Positions 45,985 to 53,159 of a stretch of 64,000 nucleotides of DNA are shown here, in pieces. Made by a program: the position numbers and the translations under genes. Location of the stretch: contig MOXJ01000007.1 of the NCBI GenBank assembly GCA_002507565.1, positions 20,863 to 84,862 on the forward strand. Reading direction: 5' to 3'. The notes beneath the pieces are model-generated. The model ran no database searches. It had not been told where the DNA came from and saw only the letters and a program-made list of their open reading frames with translations. Position 1 is the first letter of the stretch. Every line of letters begins with the position of its first letter. The DNA comes from Candidatus Reconcilbacillus cellulovorans (GTDB taxonomy: Bacteria > Bacillota > Bacilli > Paenibacillales > Reconciliibacillaceae).

Positions 45985-46022
45985 AAAAAAAACCGGAACG
46001 CCGCCCATCCGACGGCGTCCGG
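45985..46022 (-). terminator. Strong intrinsic terminator of spoVAE
   Basis: On the minus strand CCGGACGCCG and CGGCGTTCCGG form a 10-pair stem with one bulged T and a 9-base loop, followed by eight T residues. It separates spoVAE from the MoxR operon. Confidence 0.85.
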
Positions 46023-46045
46023 ACCGAAAAAACGCCCCCGCAGCC

Positions 46046-46435
46046 TCAACCTTTCGGCCGGGCGACGAGAGCACCTAGAAACGAAAAAATGATCGCAGCC
46101 GACACGCCCGCGCTCGTTACCTCGAAAATACCGGTCAGCACCCCGATCCAACCGTCCGTCTGCAACTCGTTCAGAGCTCCATGCACGAGCGCATGGCCGA
46201 AACTGGTGATCGGGACCGTCGCGCCGGCACCGGCGAACCGGATGAGCGGGTCGTACAACCCGAAACCGTCCAGCACAGCTCCCGCCACGACGAGCATCGT
46301 CATCGTGTGCGCCGGCGTCTGGCGGAAGACGTCGATCAGAATTTGTCCGATCACGCAAATCAGCCCGCCGACGACGAACGCCCAGACGAACGGCCCGATC
46401 GCCTGCGAGACGTTGGTCTGCCACATCGGTGTCAT
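46046..46435 (-). CDS. spoVAE: Stage V sporulation protein AE (SpoVAEb type)
   Basis: This 129-residue integral membrane protein has four hydrophobic segments and the family core GGLICVIGQILIDVFRQTPAHTMTMLVVAGAVLDGFGLYDPLIRFAGAGATVPITSFGHALVHG. SpoVA proteins move calcium dipicolinate into the forespore and out during germination. Here the gene stands alone, without spoVAC or spoVAD, so the rest of the complex must be encoded elsewhere. It shows that the organism or its recent ancestor forms endospores. GGGTGA lies just ahead of the ATG; a second ATG follows three codons on. Confidence 0.93.
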   Translation of the reverse strand: MTPMWQTNVSQAIGPFVWAFVVGGLICVIGQILIDVFRQTPAHTMTMLVVAGAVLDGFGLYDPLIRFAGAGATVPITSFGHALVHGALNELQTDGWIGVLTGIFEVTSAGVSAAIIFSFLGALVARPKG

Positions 46436-46463
46436 TCACCCTTTCCCGGGATCGTCCGCGACT

Positions 46464-46494
46464 TAGCTTGTGCCGCCGACGGCTTTTTTCATGC
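46464..46494 (-). promoter_or_regulatory. Possible forespore sigma-G promoter of spoVAE
   Basis: GCATG matches the sigma-G/F -35 form GHATR. CAAGCTA, 19 bases later, matches 5 of 7 positions of the CATHHTA -10. The site is 29 bases ahead of spoVAE. A two-mismatch -10 makes this tentative. Confidence 0.3.
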
Positions 46495-46502
46495 GGGCGC
46501 AT

Positions 46503-46531
46503 TTGCGTCCGGAGCGCGTTTATGGTATGGT
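46503..46531 (+). promoter_or_regulatory. Candidate sigma-A promoter for the radical SAM gene
   Basis: TTGCGT, 17 bases and TATGGT (4/6 in each box) lie 32 bases ahead of the ATG. The predicted start point coincides with the LexA-like box at 46538. Confidence 0.45.
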
Positions 46532-46537
46532 GAAAAC

Positions 46538-46551
46538 AAAACATATGTTCG
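46538..46551 (+). promoter_or_regulatory. LexA (DinR)-like box at the radical SAM gene
   Basis: AAAACATATGTTCG matches the Gram-positive SOS box CGAAC-N4-GTTCG with a perfect right half, the preferred ATAT spacer and two mismatches in the left half. It covers the predicted transcription start, where LexA would block initiation. Confidence 0.45.
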
Positions 46552-46562
46552 GGTGGTCCGCG

Positions 46563-47537
46563 ATGTCCGACGCCGTCTACGAACCGATCCGGGTCAAGAC
46601 GATGCTCAACGCCGTCCGCGCGCCGTCGATGCCGTTTTCGTGGTCGATGAACCCGTATAAAGGCTGTCGTCACGGGTGCAGCTTTTGTTATGCAAGGTAT
46701 TTTCATACTTATATGGGAGAAAAAGCTAACGATCGGTTTCAAAATCACATTTACGTCAAGGAAAACGCCGCGGAAGCGCTGGAAGCCCAGCTTCGCCGCC
46801 TGGCAAGCCGGCCGCGCGGGTTGGCCGGCGTCGGCCCCGTCGCCATCGGAACGGCGACCGATCCTTATCAGCCGCGGGAAGCGAAGGAACGAATCACCCG
46901 GCGTTGTCTTGAAGTTTTGGCGGAATACGGCATTTCCGCGTCCATTACGACGCGTTCTCCGCTCGTTCTACGGGATGCGGACATCTTGCGCAAACTGCCG
47001 TCCGTAACCGTCAACATCAGCGTCAACACGCTGAACCCCGCCGTCTGGCGGGCGTTCGAGCCGCACTCCCCCCGGCCCGACAAACGGCTCGAGGCGGTGC
47101 GCCGGCTGAACGACGCCGGCATTCGGGCGGGCGTCTTTCTTGCGCCGATCTTGCCGCTGATTACGGACGGCAAATCGTGCTTGAACGCCGTCGTCGAGCG
47201 GGCGGCCGAAGCCGGCGCGGCATTCGTGGCGCCGTCCGTGCTGCGGCTGGCAACGCCAGAAGTGAAAGCTTGGTTTTTCCGCGCCCTGCGCCGATACAAC
47301 GCGCGTTTGGTCGACCGATACGCCGATCTGTACGACCGCTCGGCCCATCCGCCGGCCTCTTATCGGGCGGCCGTTTTAGGCGCAGTCGAAGCGGCGCTGC
47401 GGCGCGTCGGCCTTCCCGCCGGTGCGGCGGTCGACGAAGCGGAACCGCAAGATACCGCCTCGCCGGCGACCGCAGCGTCGGACGAATCCCCGGCCGACAG
47501 CGGTGCGCAACCCGTTCAACTCTGTCTGCCGATATGA
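46563..47537 (+). CDS. SPL-like radical SAM protein (Rv2578c type)
   Basis: This 324-residue radical SAM enzyme has the [4Fe-4S] ligands C35, C39 and C42 in YKGCRHGCSFCYARYFH, followed by GTATDPYQPREAKERITRRCLEVLAEYG and VNISVNTLNPAVWRAFEP, typical of the family annotated as spore-photoproduct-lyase-like. Members are common in actinobacteria and Firmicutes, but their reaction is not established; DNA-lesion repair is suspected from the relation to SPL. After the catalytic domain a disordered Ala/Pro/Asp-rich tail (about 288-318) ends in QLCLPI, close to the sliding-clamp-binding hexapeptide QLxLPL. The ATG follows GGGTGG at seven bases; an ATG seven codons upstream is possible. Confidence 0.88.
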   Translation: MSDAVYEPIRVKTMLNAVRAPSMPFSWSMNPYKGCRHGCSFCYARYFHTYMGEKANDRFQNHIYVKENAAEALEAQLRRLASRPRGLAGVGPVAIGTATDPYQPREAKERITRRCLEVLAEYGISASITTRSPLVLRDADILRKLPSVTVNISVNTLNPAVWRAFEPHSPRPDKRLEAVRRLNDAGIRAGVFLAPILPLITDGKSCLNAVVERAAEAGAAFVAPSVLRLATPEVKAWFFRALRRYNARLVDRYADLYDRSAHPPASYRAAVLGAVEAALRRVGLPAGAAVDEAEPQDTASPATAASDESPADSGAQPVQLCLPI

Positions 47538-47560
47538 GCGGCCATGCATAAAAACAGGTT

Positions 47561-47581
47561 CACCGTATCCATAATACGGTG
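47561..47581. repeat. Perfect 8-base inverted repeat between two genes
   Basis: CACCGTAT and ATACGGTG flank a 5-base loop, 23 bases after the radical SAM stop and 40 bases before the glutamine-rich gene. There is no T-run on the plus strand. It is either an operator for the downstream gene or a weak 3'-end hairpin. Confidence 0.5.
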
Positions 47582-47620
47582 TGGGGCAACCCGAAATCCA
47601 GGTACAGGAGGCTTTTGCGA

Positions 47621-47944
47621 ATGTATCAGGTCCAAAACGCAGCCGCCCAGCTGCAGCAATGCGAACAACTGATCCAGCAGGTCATTCAGCAGACCCAGCA
47701 GCACAACCAGACATACCAACAGATGATCCAGGTCGAACAGCAAAATGCCCAGAAATTTCAACAAATGCTTCAGGATCATTACAAGGCGATCCAGGCGTTG
47801 CAACAGGCGGTCAGCCTCTGCAATCAAGTGGAACAGTCGCTGCGCCTGTCCGCCCAGCAGCCGCAACAGTTCCAACAACAATGGCAGCCGCAGTTCCAGC
47901 CGCAATACCAGACCCAGTGGGCGCAAAACCGCTCGTTCCAGTAA
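47621..47944 (+). CDS. Glutamine-rich coiled-coil protein of unknown function
   Basis: I do not recognise a family for this 107-residue cytoplasmic protein. Forty-two residues (39%) are Gln. Residues about 8-75 show heptad spacing for a coiled coil (LQQCEQLIQQVIQQT... QMIQVEQQNAQKFQQMLQDHYKAIQALQQAV). The tail (about 78-107) is a Gln/Pro/aromatic low-complexity stretch (QPQFQPQYQTQW). Two Cys residues are present. GGAGG lies ten bases before the ATG and a strong terminator follows, so the gene is real and monocistronic. Low-complexity Gln proteins in spore formers are sometimes coat proteins; that is only a guess. Confidence 0.8.
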   Translation: MYQVQNAAAQLQQCEQLIQQVIQQTQQHNQTYQQMIQVEQQNAQKFQQMLQDHYKAIQALQQAVSLCNQVEQSLRLSAQQPQQFQQQWQPQFQPQYQTQWAQNRSFQ

Positions 47945-47967
47945 AAGTTTCGCGTTCGCCGAAACGG

Positions 47968-47998
47968 CAAACCCCCGGGTGGCGTATCCGGGGGTTTG
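47968..47998. terminator. Bidirectional terminator between convergent genes
   Basis: CAAACCCCCGG and CCGGGGGTTTG form an 11-pair perfect stem with a 9-base loop. A short T-rich tract follows on the plus strand (GTTTTCC), and CCGTTTC follows on the minus strand. It ends the glutamine-rich gene and the opposing SLH-protease gene. Confidence 0.8.
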
Positions 47999-48022
47999 TC
48001 GTTTTCCATGCGATTGATTCAG

Positions 48023-51000
48023 TTATCGGCCGGCAAGCCGGTCGAGCATCACCGCGGCCTCGGCTCTCGTCAGAGGTTGTTTCGGCGCAAACCGCCCATC
48101 CGGGTATCCGTCGGTGAGTTTCCAGTCTTTCAGCTGTCCGACGGCCTGAAGCGCCCACGGCGCGATGTCGGCGGCGTCCGCGAACACTGCGGCCGACGAT
48201 GCCCCGCTGCCGCCCGCGGCCGAAGCCCCGTTTCCGGCGCCGCCTGCAATCATCGCGTAAGCGCGGGCGATGATCACCGCCATTTGTTCTCTCGTCACCG
48301 GTTCGTCCGGCGCAAACCGCGACGGCGACACGCCTTCGATCAGCCCGGCCGCCACTGCGCGCGCGACCGCATCGGCATACCAGGCGGACGAATCGATGTC
48401 TTCAAACCGTGCGGCGGTGGCCCGTTCGGCCGGCGGCAAGCTGAGCAACCGCACCAGCATCGCGACGAATTCCGCCCGCGTCACCTCGCGGTCGGGAGCG
48501 AACCGCGCGCCGTCGACGCCGTCGACCACGAGCCGTGCGGCAAGCCGATGCACCGCCCGTTCGGCCCAATGGAGCCGCATGTCTTCGAACGATCCGGTAT
48601 AGGCCATGACCGCAAACCGCGAGAAATGGCCGGTATCGAACGTCCATCGATCGTTTTCAGCACGCGCTTCGCCGACGTATTTCCAACGACCTTCCGCCTC
48701 GTCGAAAACGTAAGCCGCGACAACTCCGGAATTACCGTTTGCCGTCGCCGCATTCCGTCCCGACAGCGAAACTTGAACGGGCTTTTTGAACGTCGACACC
48801 CGTTTGCCGTCAACCGTCAGCGTCAGATTCCAGACATCCGACAGAAGCGCGAAACGATCCGATTGGGGGACGGCAGGCCGCCCGTTGGAATCCGACCGGT
48901 CTAGACGCTCGAATCGGACTGTCGCCTTTTGCCCGTTCGTTCCGGCCTCCAACGCGACCGAGCCGACTTTCAGCCGAACGACAGCGCCGTCGGTCCGGAT
49001 CTCGACCGGCTTGTTTGCAGAGCCGCCCAGCAGAGATGCCGGAAACTCAACCTGTACCGATCCGATCGATGTCGGATCGCTGTTGCCGCGCAAGGCCTCT
49101 AGTACAATCGAATCCGAAGCGTTTTCGGCCAATTTCCGAACCTGTTCTTCGGTATACGACACTCGCAATACCGACCGGCCGCCGGATTCCGTTATGACCT
49201 CGCGCAACGGCGTCGGCGCGGCTGACGCGACGGGTACAAGGACAACCGGACCACCGCCACCACTGCCGCCGCCCGAACCGCCCGGCGAAGCCGTCGGCGT
49301 CGCGCTCGGCGTCGGTGTCGCGCTCGGCATCGGCGTCGCGCTCGGCGTCGGTGTCGCGCTCGGCATCGGCGTCGCGCTCGGCGTCGGTGAAGTTATCGTA
49401 TATGTGAAAGAACGGGTTTCACTCCTAACACCGTTTTTATAGGCAAATGCCTTAATGGTCGTCGTCTCGTTAATTTGAATCGGACCGGAATAGATCGTCG
49501 AGTTGATATCAGGATCGGACCCGTTCAATGTGTAATAAATCTCCACATCAGGAGTGTCACTTGTCAATTGAACCTGCAACGGAGAACTATATGTTCCGGG
49601 ACCCGGTTCCGCTTCCGGCGGAAAAGGCGGCACGGCCATCATATATCCTCCCGAAACCGCACCCTCCAAGAAAGCTCCAACCCAATAAAATCCTGCATCA
49701 AATAGATAATAATCCACATTAATGTATGCCTGTCCGTTTTCAAACATTAATGGCGAGGCAATTCCTGAAAAGTTATTTCCCTCTATATATAACTCTCCCT
49801 CTCCATACACATCAGAGGCAATCGTTCCGTCCGCCCTTCTGACGGTAAGACGCAGTTGTTTTTCTCTAACAACCGGATTGTCGCTCACTTCTTCGATCAA
49901 AATCCACGGCGTATTCAGAGCCCTTGCCGCGTGCACGAGCCCGTACCCGGTATCGATGTCTGGCCCGTAATCCGCTATATCGGTCGCCGTTTCCGTCAAT
50001 CGGGACCATATGGATTGAACCAAGCGTATATCACGAACGTCAAACAGATCCTGGGCCGCTTTCATCTTGGCCAAAAGCAGCGCCGCCACACCGCTCACGA
50101 ACGGGGTCGCCATGGAGGTGCCGCTCGCAGAAGCATATTGTTCCGGAATCCCGTCTCCATCGACATCCTGATTGTAAGTGCTCAAGATGTCTACCCCCGG
50201 CGCCGAAAGCGTCAACTCCGGCCCTCCGTTGGAGAAATCGGCAGGAATCCATCGGTTATCCACCCAGTCGGCAGCTCCGACCGCAATGACGAACGGCAGG
50301 TTGGCCGGAAACGCCACGGGAGCGACGGGCGGCGAGGAAGGCCCCTTACCATTCAAATCGCCCGGTTGCCCCAGTCCATAACGATCGCTTTCATTTCCGG
50401 ACGCGGCCACCACGATGACTCCACGAGCAAGTGCGGAATAAATTGCAAGCTCTACTGGGTAACTGCTTGTTTCAGAACCCAAGCTCAAATTGAGAATATC
50501 GGCCCCATGTTCAACGGCCCAAAATATGCCCTCCATCAAATCAAACGTATCGCCGTTTCCTTCGTCGTCCAGCACTTTCACCGGCATTACCTTCACGCAA
50601 TCCGCCAAACCGGCCACGCCGGCGATTCCTTCGCCGTTTTTGGCTACCGCTGCCGCGATGCCGGCGACATGCGTGCCGTGACCGTTGTTATCCGTCGGCC
50701 AACCTTCTGAACCTGGTTCGCTTACCGCATCGTACCCCGGTACCAGTTTTCTTTGCAAATCCGGATGATTAGCTTGTACCCCCGAGTCCAGCACCGCGAT
50801 CGTGACCCGCAATTCCGGCCGGTCGTCACAATATACCGACGACCACACATCCGGCACGCCGATCGCCGGCAACGCCCACTGCAAAGGATACAGCGGATCG
50901 TCTCCCGCATACGTCGCTTCCTGCACCGAATGGACGGGATACGCCGGTTCCACCCGCGCGACGTGCGGGTCACGCGACACAATCCGGATCATGTCGGCGA

Positions 51001-51391
51001 CCGGTACCGTCTCCGCGAACTCCAGCCAGCCGATGCCGGCGTCGTTCGGTTTGTGCAACCGGAAATCGCCGGCGGTTCGCTCCTCAATCGCCGCGACCGT
51101 CTCCGGCGTCAGCGCGTTTTCGCCATTCTTGTACGTCCAGAGCAGCTTCCCCGGCACCGCCTCCCGCAATTGCGCGGCCGACAGCGGCGCGACACGCGCC
51201 TTCTCCCGCAACTCGGCAATCCGCCGCGCGACTTCCGCCCAGTCGGCCAGAGCCCGCTTCGCCCCGACCGCGGAACCGGAAGAACCGGCGGAACCCGCCG
51301 CTGCAGAAACGCCCGCCGGAACGAACGACGACAAAACGACCGCCGCGGACAATAGCCAAAGACAGGCTATCCGTCCCTTTCTCTTCAACAT
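48023..51391 (-). CDS. Subtilisin-family serine protease with chitobiase-like and SLH domains
   Basis: This 1122-residue cell-surface protease has a signal peptide at about 1-32, an inhibitor-like propeptide at about 80-158 and an S8 catalytic domain at about 170-500. The triad is D202 (AVLDSG), H238 (NNGHGTHVAG) and S426 (SGTSMATPFVSG), with oxyanion Asn in AASGNES. A CHB_HEX_C_1-like Ig domain follows at about 595-667 (PDVEIYYTLNGSDPDINSTIYSGP), then a Ser/Ala/Thr/Pro repeat and Gly linker (668-714) and a beta-rich module. Three SLH domains (about 935-1122) bind secondary cell-wall polymer. GGGAGAGG precedes the ATG. The protein is complete and is a degradative or processing enzyme displayed on the S-layer. 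Confidence 0.94.
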   Translation of the reverse strand: MLKRKGRIACLWLLSAAVVLSSFVPAGVSAAAGSAGSSGSAVGAKRALADWAEVARRIAELREKARVAPLSAAQLREAVPGKLLWTYKNGENALTPETVAAIEERTAGDFRLHKPNDAGIGWLEFAETVPVADMIRIVSRDPHVARVEPAYPVHSVQEATYAGDDPLYPLQWALPAIGVPDVWSSVYCDDRPELRVTIAVLDSGVQANHPDLQRKLVPGYDAVSEPGSEGWPTDNNGHGTHVAGIAAAVAKNGEGIAGVAGLADCVKVMPVKVLDDEGNGDTFDLMEGIFWAVEHGADILNLSLGSETSSYPVELAIYSALARGVIVVAASGNESDRYGLGQPGDLNGKGPSSPPVAPVAFPANLPFVIAVGAADWVDNRWIPADFSNGGPELTLSAPGVDILSTYNQDVDGDGIPEQYASASGTSMATPFVSGVAALLLAKMKAAQDLFDVRDIRLVQSIWSRLTETATDIADYGPDIDTGYGLVHAARALNTPWILIEEVSDNPVVREKQLRLTVRRADGTIASDVYGEGELYIEGNNFSGIASPLMFENGQAYINVDYYLFDAGFYWVGAFLEGAVSGGYMMAVPPFPPEAEPGPGTYSSPLQVQLTSDTPDVEIYYTLNGSDPDINSTIYSGPIQINETTTIKAFAYKNGVRSETRSFTYTITSPTPSATPMPSATPTPSATPMPSATPTPSATPTASPGGSGGGSGGGGPVVLVPVASAAPTPLREVITESGGRSVLRVSYTEEQVRKLAENASDSIVLEALRGNSDPTSIGSVQVEFPASLLGGSANKPVEIRTDGAVVRLKVGSVALEAGTNGQKATVRFERLDRSDSNGRPAVPQSDRFALLSDVWNLTLTVDGKRVSTFKKPVQVSLSGRNAATANGNSGVVAAYVFDEAEGRWKYVGEARAENDRWTFDTGHFSRFAVMAYTGSFEDMRLHWAERAVHRLAARLVVDGVDGARFAPDREVTRAEFVAMLVRLLSLPPAERATAARFEDIDSSAWYADAVARAVAAGLIEGVSPSRFAPDEPVTREQMAVIIARAYAMIAGGAGNGASAAGGSGASSAAVFADAADIAPWALQAVGQLKDWKLTDGYPDGRFAPKQPLTRAEAAVMLDRLAGR
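49294..49388. repeat. Tandem 36-base repeat coding the protease linker
   Basis: About 2.6 copies of a 36-base unit, itself built from imperfect 12- and 18-base units (GCGTCGGTGTCGCGCTCG-like), encode the SATPTPSATPMP linker. Such arrays often vary in length between strains through slippage. Confidence 0.85.
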
Positions 51392-51437
51392 GCGATTTTC
51401 CTCTCCCTTTTTCCAAACTTCAAAACGCACATTTCGC

Positions 51438-51466
51438 AAAATACCACAACAAAACCAAATTGTCAA
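51438..51466 (-). promoter_or_regulatory. Sigma-A promoter of the SLH-protease gene
   Basis: TTGACA, 17 bases and TATTTT on the minus strand, 47 bases ahead of the start codon. The -35 is perfect and the -10 matches 4 of 6. Confidence 0.75.
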
Positions 51467-51491
51467 CGGGTATTTTGAGATTTTTTGAGAC

Positions 51492-51541
51492 TTGAGACTT
51501 TTATCGGACCTCCGGATATAATAGACTTCGGACTACCGAAG
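51492..51541 (+). promoter_or_regulatory. Promoter and 5' hairpin of the glycosidase-glycerate kinase operon
   Basis: TTGAGA, 19 bases, then a perfect TATAAT (51517-51522). Just downstream, at about +1 to +15, CTTCGG and CCGAAG form a 6-pair hairpin (51526-51541), followed by an 80-base leader. The hairpin may protect the 5' end or serve as an operator. Confidence 0.55.
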
Positions 51542-51620
51542 AGAGCGCCCGCCCGGCGGCCGAAGACTGCACGAAGCGGAAGACCATGTCCGCGTAACAA
51601 CAAAGGAGCGAGGTTTCCCC

Positions 51621-53159
51621 ATGGCGAATATGGCGAATATGGCGAAAAAGTTCTCCCTATTGCGCGCGATCGCACGCGCAGCGGCCGTCGTCGCCTCGCT
51701 GTCCGCAATCGCCGCATCCGCCGCGCCCGCTTTTAACGGCCCGTATCCGACGCTTTCCGTCGCCCTTGCCGCCGAAACGTACGAAATGCACGACGAGACG
51801 CGAACGCTTCCCGTCGGCCGGACGGTCCGACTGCAATGGGCTACGATCGATCCGAAAGATCCGTCGCTCGACGTCGCCCCCGTGATCGCCGCGGGCGGCA
51901 TCGGCCGCGACGAACCGTTCGCCGCGATCGTCGCACGGGAAAACGCCGTCGTCGCCGTCAACGGCACGTTTTTCAACGCCTACGACAAGCGCGACGACGC
52001 CCGCTATCCGAACGGCCTTCTGTACCGCTCCGGCGAACTGCTCTACTCCGGCGTCAACACGGCGCTCATCCTGACGGCGGACAAACGGCCCGTCATCCGC
52101 CGCGTCGCCGCCGGCGTCTCGGTCACCGTCGGAACCGGGCCGAACGCCTACACGTTTCAGCCTTGGGGCGTGAACAAAGATTACGGCGACAACGACGACC
52201 AAGTCGTCTGGTATACGCCGGCGTTCGGCCGAACCGTCGATTTTCCCGGCAGCGTCAAGGCCGTCGTCCGCGCAGGAAAAATCGAACGGCTGACCGACGC
52301 GGCGGTCACCGTCCCCGCCGACGGTTTCGTCGTGCGGATCGGCCCGAGCGCGAACAACCGCGCCAATCTGTTGCCGCACCTTCATGTCGGCGATCCCGTC
52401 TCGTTCCGCTGGACCGCCGCCGACGCCGACACCGGCGAACCGCTCGACGTCGGCCGGTGGCTGGCCGCGATCGGCGCCGGCCCGAAACTGTTAAGCGGCG
52501 GCGCGGTCGACCTCGACCCGAAACGCGATGGTTTTTCCGACCCGAAAATCACGGAAGCGTCCGGCGCAAGAACCTTCGCCGCCGTCGACGCCCGCGGCCG
52601 TCTCATGCTCGGCACCGCGAGCCGGGCGACGCTAACCGAACTGGCCCGCCTGCTCGTCGCGATCGGCGCGAAAGAGGCGATGAACCTCGACGGCGGCGCA
52701 AGCTCGGCGTTTTACGCGAACGGAACGATCCGCACCGCGCCCGGCCGAAACCTAAGCAACGCCCTCGTCGTGCGGAAACTCGCCGCGCCGGCCGTCCAGC
52801 TGGTGATCGACGGCCGGTTCGTGCCCGAATTCCGCGGCTTCATCCGCGAAAACGCGACGCTCGTCCCGGTGCGGCCGTTCATCACCGCTTTGAACACCGA
52901 ATTCCGTTGGATCGGCGAAACGCGCACCGCCGTCGTCCGGAAAAACGGAACGGAGCTGCGGCTGAGCGCGGGCGTGCCGGAAGCCGTGATCGACGGTCGC
53001 AAGGTAGCCGTCGTTCCGCCGCCGGATATCGTCGACGGCCGGATGTACGCGCCGCTTCGAACGGTAGCGGAAGCTTGGAAGGCAGACGTGGAATGGAATG
53101 CAGAACTTTATCGCGTCTCGGTGAGGATATCGGACAAAAACGGAGGGAATGCGCCGTGA
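51621..53159 (+). CDS. Secreted phosphodiester glycosidase (NAGPA domain) with copper-amine-oxidase-N-type domain
   Basis: This 512-residue exported protein has a signal peptide at about 1-34 (basic then LSAIAASAAPA) and a NAGPA/YigE-type domain at about 60-385, with AVVAVNGTFFNAYDKRDDARYPNGLLY and the late AKEAMNLDGGASSAFYANG motif typical of phosphodiester glycosidases. A C-terminal copper amine oxidase N-terminal-like stalk domain spans about 393-505 (VQLVIDGRFVPEFRGFIRENATLVPVRPF and DGRMYAPLRTVAEAWKADVEWN). In Gram-positives such proteins are thought to act on sugar-phosphodiester cell-wall or exopolymer links. It overlaps the glycerate kinase start by four bases. Confidence 0.9.
   Translation: MANMANMAKKFSLLRAIARAAAVVASLSAIAASAAPAFNGPYPTLSVALAAETYEMHDETRTLPVGRTVRLQWATIDPKDPSLDVAPVIAAGGIGRDEPFAAIVARENAVVAVNGTFFNAYDKRDDARYPNGLLYRSGELLYSGVNTALILTADKRPVIRRVAAGVSVTVGTGPNAYTFQPWGVNKDYGDNDDQVVWYTPAFGRTVDFPGSVKAVVRAGKIERLTDAAVTVPADGFVVRIGPSANNRANLLPHLHVGDPVSFRWTAADADTGEPLDVGRWLAAIGAGPKLLSGGAVDLDPKRDGFSDPKITEASGARTFAAVDARGRLMLGTASRATLTELARLLVAIGAKEAMNLDGGASSAFYANGTIRTAPGRNLSNALVVRKLAAPAVQLVIDGRFVPEFRGFIRENATLVPVRPFITALNTEFRWIGETRTAVVRKNGTELRLSAGVPEAVIDGRKVAVVPPPDIVDGRMYAPLRTVAEAWKADVEWNAELYRVSVRISDKNGGNAP

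Noticed and set aside
46471..46490. Short GCCG-CCGA-CGGC stem followed by TTTTTT on the plus strand as a terminator
   Set aside because: Four-pair stem with no plus-strand gene upstream to terminate.
49294..49388. Tandem repeats considered as CRISPR-like or regulatory
   Set aside because: They are in-frame codons for a Ser/Ala/Thr/Pro linker with no spacers.
51836..53155. Long open frame running into the glycerate kinase, suggesting a fusion
   Set aside because: The upstream 440 codons are an Arg-rich shadow of the glycosidase gene. The kinase has its own GTG with GGAGGG, and homology starts there.
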